This document shows positions 55,290-64,000 of a stretch of 64,000 nucleotides of DNA, one piece after another. The translations under genes and the position numbers were made by a program. This DNA is from Heliocidaris erythrogramma (taxonomy: Eukaryota > Echinodermata > Echinoidea > Camarodonta > Echinometridae), in assembly GCA_025617745.1 (NCBI GenBank), contig CM046858.1, positions 30,208,534-30,272,533 of the forward strand, in the 5' to 3' direction. A model generated the notes under the pieces. It worked only from the letters and a program-made list of their open reading frames with translations, did no database searches and was not told where the DNA came from. The first letter of the stretch is position 1. Every line of letters begins with the position of its first letter.

Positions 55290-56550
55290 TACGGATGGTA
55301 GAGATCCTCTTTGGTCAAAATGCATACTTTTCTTCCAAGGGGGGAGGGGGGGGGGGGGGGGGGACGGGCCCGGAAGTGCCCCCCCCCCCCCCGGATCCGC
55401 CAATGCTATGATGATTATGCTTTTGATGCCTTTGCTGCATGTGCCAATGTCCAGTTTTATGCCAAAGTTATTTGCACAGTTGCAGATCTATACATCTATC
55501 TTTGATTATTATACATGTAAAACAAACAGCATAGTCATGGATATCAATGATTTTTTTTCCGATGTAGGTTACTAAATTATAGAAATTATGAACATTGTCA
55601 AAGTGATATTCCATTGATGGTAAGGACCAACTTTAATTGAGATGATCCGGGAGCAGTGAATTCTGACTGTAAACAATAAGCACATCATCGTATTCATCTG
55701 TTTCTTAATATCGATTAGACACACTCAAAATCAGCTGGATTTTATCTTGACACTCATAGTGAAGGGGCATGAATAATAACAAACAAAGAAAAACAATGAA
55801 AGGAGAATCTTGAGCCTGGCTTGTAAAAATACAAACGTTTCTTCAAAGTTAAAAAAATAAAATAAAAATTGATTCAAGCGGCGGCTAAGCAATGCATCTA
55901 CTCAGAAAGTGGGAGGAGTGCGACAGACTTACCCCCCCCCCCTCCCCGTTCCCCTGCCAATCTGATTAATCCACAATTTTAAAAAGTTCATCAATATAAG
56001 TCCTGACTTATATAAGGATTACCATCAAAGATAAAGAGAAACATGGAAGAGTATGTTGAACACATCCTTAATTCTTGCAAAGGGGGGGGGGGGGGGAACG
56101 GGCCCGGAAGTGCCCCCCCCCCCCCCGATCCGCCAATGCTATGATGATTATGCTTTTGATGCCTTTGCTGCATGTGCCAATGTCCAGTTTTATGCCAAAG
56201 TTATTTGCACAGTTGCAGATGTACATCTATCTTTGATTATTATACATGTAAAACAAACGGCATAGTCATGGATATCAATGATTTTTTTTCCGATGTAGGT
56301 TACTAAATTATAGAAATTACAAACATTGTCAAAGTGATATTCCATTGATGGTAAGGACCAATGCATCTACTCAGAAAGTGGGAGGAGGGCTACAGACTTA
56401 CCCCCCCCCCCTCCCCCTCCCCGTTCCCCTGCCAATCTGATTAATCCACAATTTAAAAAAATTCATCAATAAAGTCCTGACTTATATAAGGATTATCATC
56501 AAAGATAAAGAGAAACATGGAAGAGTATGTTGAACACATCCTTAATTCAA
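55290..56550. repeat. Interleaved direct duplication with G/C-tract repeat
   Basis: 55320-55660 is repeated at about 56070-56360 and 55890-56075 at about 56357-56548, so two blocks occur twice in the order A-B-A-B. Block A begins with a G run, CCCGGAAGTGC and a C run with GATCCGCCAATGCTATG. Copies are nearly identical by eye, apart from ~250 bp (55640-55890) present only in the first copy. Confidence 0.85.
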
Positions 56551-57420
56551 AAAATCAGGCATCGATCACGGCCCCGACATATGGAACTCCTTTACCTGAT
56601 TCGCTTAAAGTTACGGACTTCACTTTTTTTTTAAAGCCATTACAAAAAAACACCTTCTTAATCAATACAGTAATTAAAGTTACTATAATATTGTTAGAGA
56701 AAAATTAACCATTTATTGAGGCATCAAATTAAATTTCAAATTAAGGAGAGGCTTTGTACAAGCACTCATTTCCCACATTGCACGGCCACCTGCGCATTAC
56801 CCTTCAATTCATATTCATCCTTCTTTCTCTTCTATTTCTTTTATTTTTCTTCTTTCATTTCCTATCCCGAGGCCGTCATTATCTCAAGCTTATGCTTACG
56901 ATGTCAGTCTCCTGCATCATTTTACTCTCCTTAGCATAGAATCGCCCCACTATTCTTGTTATTATATTTATATCTTATTTTGTTAAACGATCAAGTAGAT
57001 TTTTATCAGTGTTTGTCAAAAGTAATTATATTATGTTTATTTTACGTATATTATGTACATTATGTTATTATGATTCTGAATATACTTTACTTTGTACTTA
57101 TGAAAAATGCTGAAATGAAAGAGTGCGAAAAAAAAAAAAAGTTGTTGGCCTTTTTATATCAGATGAAACTGTACAAAAAGTATAACGTTTTACAAGTCAT
57201 GTACATGGTACCACTAAAAAGCAATTATATTTTTTTGTTGCTTTTTCCGAGTGGGTGTCAAGAAGGATGAAGGTGAACAAAAGAACTCGGGCTGCTTTCT
57301 TGAAAGGGAACTAAAATGATAATAGTGATAGAAAAAACAACTGTTTGATATTATCTTGAATTTGAGAGAATACAATTTTAACCTTTGTGTCTGGTGGGTA
57401 ACTATAGTTGAAAAGATCGA
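56551..57420. other. AT-rich DNA, nothing recognised
   Basis: A 104-codon plus-strand frame (56956-57270) is hydrophobic and AT-driven; no domain recognised. No splice-bounded exon supported. Confidence 0.35.
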
Positions 57421-57432
57421 GGACTAAGCAAT

Positions 57433-57725
57433 ATGGCGGCGTGTGCACTCGAGCGAATCCTACACCGGGTATTACGGCGATATCGCGATCTGTGCGTTGT
57501 GAATGGGTATGAGCCTTCTACGTCTTTAGTTCTGTGATGCATGTACTACATGCATACATTTTGTATTGCAGAAAACTGTTCAAGACTGGTAGACTACAAC
57601 GTTGCAAATGCTGCAGTTGTGAACTTGTAGCCATTCATTTGTTATTAAAGCAGACGCCCTGTCTGCACAGAACATGTACGTGTATACTTGTGTATGAAGA
57701 GAGGTTATTCATGAAGATTACTTAG
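57433..57725 (+). CDS. Candidate two-exon gene for a 75-residue Cys-rich protein
   Basis: Exon 1 (57433-57506) starts in the context GCAATATGGCGG and encodes MAACALERILHRVLRRYRDL then CVVNG. Donor GG|GTATGAG, acceptor TTGTATTGCAG, intron 57507-57571 (65 bp). Exon 2 (57572-57725) continues in phase: KLFKTGRLQRCKCCSCELVA, ..TPCLHRTCTC.., ending FMKIT at TAG, with AATAAA 30 bp later (57756-57761). The N-terminus is a basic amphipathic helix, as in mitochondrial or nuclear targeting segments; the C-terminal part has nine Cys, including CKCCSC. Exon 1 is CpG-rich unlike its flanks. Not recognised; the very short intron is the main doubt. Confidence 0.4.
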
Positions 57726-57804
57726 TATTCGTTTCTACTGTTGAATTTGTTTTGTAATAAAGTTGTAGACTAATGCAAGAAACATGAAAGAGTTACAGGT
57801 ATAT

Positions 57805-58030
57805 GAACACTGGCGTAGGCAGGGGGCACCGGGGGGCCATGCCCCCCCCCCTATTCAGCCACTAAAAAAAAATTAAAAAAAAGCGAGAGCGAAAAAGCAG
57901 GGGAAGTGAAAGAAAAGGGCCTAAAAAGGCGCTACAAGCCATTATCTGGCTCTCAAAATTTGAGCGAGCGAAGGGGGGAAATAACTCTCCTCTCCCTGCA
58001 CCCACCCGTTACCATGGGTGTAGATAAGAT
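57805..58030. repeat. Dispersed-repeat fragment
   Basis: CTGGCGTAGGCAGGGGGCAC then a C run and GCGAGAGCGAAAAAGC; the words are shared with 19.5-19.9 and 61.9 kb. Confidence 0.55.
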
Positions 58031-58559
58031 AAGAATTATGATACATTTACTTAAAACTAATAATTACCCAAACTCATGTTTGATCTTGAAATGCCATCAA
58101 ATTCTTTAATGATTAGAAGTGAGGAAATAAATGCCATTATTGGCATATCGAAGAAAATCGTTCGCACGCATTGTTATTCTCAATAAAGGGTTCCGTCCAT
58201 TAGCGTACATCCTTGCATTATTTGTTTTCATTAAAAACCATTTTGGGATGCTCTATAATGCAAGTTTTATAGATAGGTTTCTTCGCTCAGTGGTGTATCT
58301 AGGGGAGCAGAGGGGCACGTGCCCCGGGCAGCACTTGCAGGGGGCGAAAAAACGCAAGGAGAGAAAGAAAAATAGGGGGAAATGAAGAAAAATCATAATC
58401 TTTACGGATCACGCGCCCACAAATCCGCAGGGTAATGCACTACAAATGTAGTTTTTGAAGGTTTGAAATGCGAAAATTTTCAAAAGGTCGGTCCCTTTGC
58501 TCCCTCGCAGAATTTTTTTTTTTTTCAGGATCTCGTAATTTAGCTCCCCCAGTATATAA

Positions 58560-59010
58560 AGGGGGTCATCCCTATAGCTAGAAGGTCCGATAGTTAGCGG
58601 GTCCGATAGACCGACACCCAATAGATAGAAGGTTCGATAGACCGAATGTACAAGAGGGTCCAGTAGACAGAAGGTTCTATAGACCGAATCGGCAGGAGGG
58701 TCCAATAGTCCGAAGGTTCTATAGATCGAATGACCAACGGGTCCGATAGTCAGAATGTCCGATAGATAGAAGGTTCGATAGACCGAATGTACGAGAGGGT
58801 CCAATAGTCCTAAGGTTCTATAGATCGAATGACCAACGGGTCCGATAGTTAGCGGGTCCGATAGACCGACACCCAATAGATAGAAGGTTCGATAGACCGA
58901 ATGTACGAGAGGGTCCAATAGACAGAAGGTTCTATAGACCGAATCGGCAAAAGGGTCCGATAGTCCGAAGGTTCAATAGGGGTCCGATAGTTAGAAGGTC
59001 CGATAGACCG
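58560..59010 (+). repeat. Minisatellite array, left (about 30-bp unit)
   Basis: Units built from GGTCCGATAGTTAGAAGG and GTTCGATAGACCGAATG in several higher-order variants, about 15 units. A ~200-bp supra-unit repeats twice (58600-58740, 58850-58960). Confidence 0.9.
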
Positions 59011-59089
59011 ACAATAAAAACGTAAAAAGGGTAAAAAAGTGGGTAAAAAATAAGTGCTTAAAATAAGTGGGGGCGTTCCAACCAAAGAA

Positions 59090-59200
59090 AAAGCAAAAAA
59101 GGAAGAGGTTGAAAAGGAAAGAAGAAAAGAAAAAAAATGAAAAGAAGAGAAAAAGAAAAGAAGAAATCAGAAAGGAAAGAGAAGAAAACAAAAATGCAAA
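59090..59200 (+). repeat. Purine-rich tract
   Basis: About 110 bp of almost only A and G on the plus strand; open frames on both strands here are low-complexity. Confidence 0.85.
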
Positions 59201-59872
59201 AACTTCGCTCACTAGCATTATTAGGGTTATTTACCAATGCCATTATATTTTCATTATTGATATTAATTAGTTATTAATATAATCGCCCTATTTATATATA
59301 CACTGTATAAACCAATGCCAATTATATTAATAAGTCATATTCTCATGGAAGTTATTTGGTTTGCATCTTGAATCTCTAGCTAATGTTATGCTATATTTCT
59401 ACTCAAAGAATGTTAGCAACATAACTGAAAAGAATCGAGCGGCAAGTTGACCTAAAGGGGCTAAGGAGATGAATTTTCAGAAATAATGGCCTGTGACCAA
59501 TAGTCTCTCCCCAACATGAGAACGGAAGATGCCGATAACATGTTACACAGATTATGAGAACGGAATAACAATACGCTAGAACCTATCCTCAGGATACCAT
59601 TTTTTCTTTTTTTCTCTCTCTCTCGTTCGCTCGCTTTGCTCGCTCATACAATCAAGAAACTAGGCCTGCAGCAACAAGAAACCTGAATATCATAATATTC
59701 GGGCAGTGAGGTATCCGACTATTCTCGCATTCCCCCACCCCCCCCCAAAAAAAATGATATAATTTACCCGACAGAGTCCACAGACTAAAATTTGCCACAA
59801 GGTAGTAGTATGGGTGTAGTCGGTGAACATTCAAAAAAGTATCATAGCTGGTAGGAAACTATCACCTGACAA

Positions 59873-60592
59873 CAGTGTTATAGCTAGGAACTTTTTAGTG
59901 GTGGTTCAAATTTCACTGACTTTGACAAGCCACAAGTCATTGTAGTATACTGTACACTTCGTACCGCTTCATACACGTGCACGTACGTGATGCTGCATGC
60001 ACTGATCAAAACAAGTTTGGCTAGTTAAAGAAAAAAATGAATAATTAATTGAAATAAAATGAGACAGATTTTACAATAAAAATAATGAAATAAATATATA
60101 TTGTATTTTATGAATTTATTTATTCTGGAAAAATACATATTATTTATTTACCGTATTAAAATTAAACATTTATAGGAACAGTGATCCAAAGAGATCGATG
60201 CATGGTATTGGCGACAATACAGTATTCAGAACAGCAGCTTCCGGTATACGCTACGTAAAACATGATATCTATTTGTACGTGCAAATTACGAACAGTAGTA
60301 CAGTATAGTGCGTAACAAAACTAAAAGACAACAAAACTCGGCAAATCTTTAAGAAATAATCATTTATTGTCAAATAGAAATCATGATTCTTGTACGATTG
60401 CAAATAAAACAAGAATAAAGATGGAAATATGAATGTAAGTACCACGTTTCTTCACAAACAGTTACGTGTAATGCTGTTTCTTATGTGAAATTAGTGCCGG
60501 TCGGAAGCAGTGTTTTTCACCCGGAGTGGTGGACGGAAATCCCCCGTGCTGGTCGGGCCCGTCCACCGCCGACCACCGTAGCTATAACACTG
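59873..60592. mobile_element. 720-bp hAT-like element with 8-bp target duplication
   Basis: Flanked by CCTGACAA at 59865-59872 and 60593-60600. Ends CAGTGTTATAGCTA and TAGCTATAACACTG are inverted. Near both ends are GTGGTGG and CCACCGTA-type words. The AT-rich centre has no transposase. Inserted inside the foldback at 58.3-61.8 kb. Confidence 0.9.
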
Positions 60593-60879
60593 CCTGACAA
60601 CCCTAAAATAAAAACAGAAACTCCCCCCTTCCACGAAGGTGGTAGGGCCTAATTGAAACAATTTCATTTTTATCTGGCAGAATCTTTTGTTGTCAGAATC
60701 TTATCTTTTGTTACATTTAATGAAAATTCAACTATAAAGATTTCTTTGTTTAAAATATAACACTTGTGTCAGAAGGGGACGCCCTTTCCTCAGCTTGCTC
60801 CACTAGAAAAAAAATGCTTCGGCGTGATGGGCCTCGGGGCTTTAGTGTGCACCATATAATTAGATTTCCATGTTTCAAA

Positions 60880-61300
60880 CAATGGTCAGCGGACCCCTAC
60901 TCAACCTTCGGACTATCGGACCCTTTTGCCGATTCGGTCTATAAACCTTCTGTCTATCGGACCTTCTGACTATCGGACCCCGTTGAACATTCGATCTATA
61001 GAACCTTCGGACTATCGGACCCTCCGCCGATTCGGTCTATAGAACCGTCTGTCTATTGGACCTTCTTGTACATTCGGTCTATCGAACCTTCTATCTATTG
61101 GGTGTCGGTCTATCGGACCCTTTTGCCGATTCAGTCTATAAACCTTCTGTCTATCGGACCTTCTGACTATCGGACCCCGTTGAACATTCGATCTATAGAA
61201 CCTTCGGACTATCGGACCCTCCGCCGATTCGGTCTATAGAACCGTCTGTCTATTGGACCTTCTTGTACATTCGGTCTATCGAACCTTCTAGCTATAGGGC
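60880..61300 (-). repeat. Minisatellite array, right (inverted copy)
   Basis: The complement of the left array: CTATCGGACCTTCTGACTAT-type units. An internal ~240-bp block (60905-61085) recurs almost exactly at 61120-61290, so the array last grew by duplicating a supra-unit. Confidence 0.9.
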
Positions 61301-61839
61301 TGTAACCATATAAAGAAAGAAAAATAGGGGGAAATGAAGAAAAATCATAATCTATACGGATCATGCGCCCCCAAATCCGCAGGGTAATGCACTAGAAATA
61401 TATAGAGTTCTTTAATAGCTTAAAGGGTTCAAAAAGTTTGAAAACAGATAAAGATGTAATTGCTTTGCTCGCTTACAATATAATGTAAGTTTCATATGAC
61501 TCCTGGTAAATATTGCGCTCCCAATATAGGATAAAGTGTATAAAGCAGCATTTACAAAGGTTCAACTTTTGAAACAAATCTCAACTTCAGGTCGCCTTGC
61601 TGAATTTCTCAACTCTTTCTCAAGCCTATAGGGTTTTCGTTCTGCTCCCGCTCAACTGCGGTGGTCAAATGCAAAATTTCCTGGGTAAAATGCGCAATAA
61701 AATGTGTTTTTTAGGGTTAAAAATTGAAAAATTTGCCGCTCAGTCGCTTTGCCCCCTCGCTTCTACAATAACCGGGACTTGGGGGGGGCCCTAACTTCAT
61801 TGTTTGCCCCAGGGGCCATAATCCCTAGATACGCCACTA

Positions 61840-62215
61840 GCTGGAAGGGGGGGGGGAACTCACCCCCCCCCCCCCCCCTGCACCTAACCCTCTTACATAC
61901 AGTACATTATTGCGTCCAAATAACTGAAAAGCAGCCATGGCGTCAGACTAACTTTACGCCTTAAAAAAAGTATTACGAGCCGTTATCTTTGTCTCAAATT
62001 TGCTGTAAATCATAAGAGCTTTCGCGCTTCGCAGGTGGGAGGGGGGGAACCCCCCTCCCGGTACCCACTCCTGGGGAGCACGCTTTGCGTGCTCATCACC
62101 AATTTTGCACTCTTTGCGTGCCCCACAACCGCCCCCCTAAAATGAAATTCTGGCTATGCAGTTGGATCCTTCACATCTGCCCCCCCCCCCTTATTGAAAA
62201 ATCCTGGATACGCCT
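61840..62215. repeat. Dispersed repeat (family of 19.5-19.9 kb)
   Basis: GAGCCGTTATCTTTGTCTCA, GGGGAGCACGC.TTGCGTGCTC and a terminal TTGAAAAATCCTGGATACGCC match the 19.5-kb copy in order. G and C runs at 61850 and 61863. Confidence 0.7.
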
Positions 62216-64000
62216 GTGTATATGAAGTATATGAACAAATTTTCATGCTGCAAAGCTAAGCCTGGCAATAATCAACTTATAATTACTGGTCTTGCAATCC
62301 AAAGTACTTATCTATTTTGTATGATATTTATGAAGAAACTTGGTTTTATATAAGTAGACACTGTTTTACTTTTCTTTTTTTTTTTTTTTTACTGATGAAC
62401 AACTTTGTACTGAAGAATACATAAACTGATTTCCTAATTATATTCATTAACTAAGCAACAATGAATGAAGAATTTTCAGAAGACATTCACAAGACATTCA
62501 AAAGACAGGAAATGTATGGAAATTCATGACGGCATTTAGCTGTAGACAGGCCGGCGTTAAAAAGAGCTATAACGAGAAAGGCAATGTACATATGTGCATC
62601 ACTTATAAAGCATGGAAGTTATACATAAATAAAGATGTACAATTTGCTTACTTTTCAAATGTTGCATAGACTGTTTAAAATGTGTTGAGCTTGCGTTAAG
62701 TATCTTTTATTCATTTCTCATTTATTACCTATTCATTTACTAATTAAATAAAACAGGGAAACGACTGTACTGAAACAATTTTTTTTTTTTAAATGCAAAA
62801 GTGAGAGAATAATTAGCTAGATTGTGGTCACTACCAGTGTCTACCACCACTCCACCAGTGACCAGGAAGAAGTACTGAATGTACACATTCAGTTGCTTCA
62901 AGCATTGACAATATGTGGGAGGGAAATAGGGATGAAGATACTAGTTTGTTAACATTTAACGTGCGACCGGTGAGACTGAGCAATAGCGACTCACAATTTC
63001 TGGCATTTATTTCGAGTTGGTCAGAATGTTTTCATCCATGTTTATGTTACATGGAGGGGCCAGTTTTTCCCCCCCCCCCCCCCCAAAAAAAAAAAAAATT
63101 CAAACAGGGAACATTATCAGTGCCATATATGCAGAGATGCCAACCTTCATCAACAAAAAAAAGTATTCTTAGAAGGAAAAAACAGGATTTTTTGACCCAA
63201 AAAAAGTATTTTTTGAAAAAATCTCTCACCTTAATGTATCGCTATCCTGAAGCTGTCGGATGACACATCAAAAAGTCACCGGACTGTTATCACAAGGTAC
63301 ACATTTCCTGCCACTACATGTCAGTTATTTGGCCAAACATGTCCATACTTTTAAATCAGATCACTGTAAGTACCAAACTTTCAGGTAGATTCATTTTTCC
63401 TGTCATTTATTACTTTGAAATACACAATTCACCTTATCCAAAATTGAAGTGTAGGACGTAACAATGGTGTCAGACTTTCCTATAATTTTAAATGTGTATA
63501 AAATATATCTTACTAACCTTAAAGTGTTACAAAATTGGCTTGTAATTATTGCATGTGACCTATTCTAAAGCAAAATAACATTTACAGTGACAAAATAATA
63601 GTTTTGTTGTAAAAATAACAAATATTATGGTTATTTTAGACGTGGTGTCAATGTTACGTCATGCACACATTTTAGACAATTTCTTGTATAACATCTATGT
63701 AAGCTAAGCTAAAGGTGTCAAAGTACACTTTTACTAAATTGATGAACACCATAAATACAAAAATATTAAAAGTTTGGACATTTGCTGCTTGATGTGTGAA
63801 ATATGACCATGTAAATTCACGGCGTCAATGTTACGTCATACCTGTCTGTTCAAACATAATTTATTATATCCGTCATTTATGAATTACGTCAAAAACATTC
63901 ACCATGTCATGTTAGAGTAAAATGTACAAAGTTGGACAACAATAGTTCTGTTAAAATGTTTTAAAGTCCACTTGACACAATAGGTGAAATTTATGTGGTG
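62216..64000. other. AT-rich DNA to window end
   Basis: A C/A tract at 63070-63100. TCAATGTTACGTCAT occurs at 63648 and 63826 with a diverged, inverted relative at 63458. A plus-strand frame at 62913-63263 crosses low-complexity DNA and is not taken as a gene. Confidence 0.4.

Larger units (their letters stand above)
58284..61838. mobile_element. Second foldback element with inverted minisatellite arrays
   Basis: Outer words AGTGGTGTATCTAGGG (58284) and CCCTAGATACGCCACT (61838) are inverted. Inside, a ~30-bp-unit array (58560-59010) is mirrored by one in the opposite direction (60880-61300), enclosing 59011-60879. A direct (not inverted) ~110-bp block, AAATAGGGGGAAATGAAG.. through AATCCGCAGGGTAATGCACTA, flanks both arrays on the same side (58360-58440, 61320-61400), so the structure is compound. 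No transposase. No certain target duplication. Confidence 0.6.

Noticed and set aside
56956-57270. 104-codon plus-strand frame
   Set aside because: AT-driven hydrophobic and Tyr/Leu-rich composition, no domain and no splice support.
58409-58918. 169-codon minus-strand frame with repeated SVYRTF-like segments
   Set aside because: A translation of the ~30-bp minisatellite; the regular peptide repeat reflects DNA unit structure.

Overview
The window reads as nuclear DNA of a marine invertebrate, most likely an echinoderm (sea-urchin-like). This rests on content, not a database hit: DIRS-type tyrosine-recombinase retroelements, tRNA-derived SINEs, foldback elements with inverted minisatellite arrays, AT-rich intergenic DNA with frequent ACATGTAC-like words, and dozens of long poly-C/poly-G tracts at repeat edges. 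There are no bacterial operons, rRNA genes or CRISPR arrays. Almost all of it is repeats; host coding signal is limited to a few candidate exons.

Layout. 1-3000: 3' two thirds of a DIRS element with open RT/RNase H and tyrosine-recombinase frames, abutting an old L1/Tx1-like LINE fragment (3000-3950, minus) that itself holds a palindromic SINE with 11-bp target duplications. 4.2-10.5 kb: minisatellites, a 711-bp tandem duplication, a mariner-like hairpin element and DIRS end fragments. 10.8 kb: a THAP-domain reading frame broken at its first zinc cysteine. 11.5-12.1 kb: a 122-bp tandem repeat. 12.2-13.0 kb: a Tc1-like element with 268-bp arms that keeps only the transposase C-terminus. 14.96 kb: a clean internal exon on the minus strand.

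15.1-37.3 kb is organised by a direct segmental duplication: copy A (15130-26375) and copy B (32128-37341). Copy A is split by an 8344-bp element (15914-24257) with a 9-bp target duplication, ~475-bp terminal inverted repeats and inward inverted arrays of a 26-bp unit; copy B holds the empty site. This element is a nest: a MULE-like element, a 285-bp 8-bp-TSD element, a SINE carrying a TTAA (piggyBac-type) element, and a 330-bp hairpin lie inside it. Copy B has its own insertions (a SINE at 34.1-34.6 kb, a 165-bp MITE at 35.2 kb). Between the copies lies a fossil gag-protease region (29.2-30.9 kb, minus) with a helix-hairpin-helix head and a retropepsin-like domain.

38.0 kb looks like a minus-strand promoter and first exon (CRE, ETS, CCAAT, good donor). 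38.5-45.4 kb holds two more broken DIRS copies. 45.7-50 kb carries small DNA transposons with clear target duplications (two hAT-like). 52.9-57.8 kb has two candidate small two-exon transcripts on the plus strand. 58.3-61.8 kb is a second foldback with inverted minisatellite arrays and an inner hAT-like element. The rest is AT-rich DNA in which I recognise nothing.

The most noteworthy system is the pair of foldback elements with subterminal inverted minisatellite arrays (15.9-24.3 and 58.3-61.8 kb), reminiscent of sea-urchin TU and other foldback transposons. Neither has a recognisable transposase. All identities are by eye; no alignment or database search was run.
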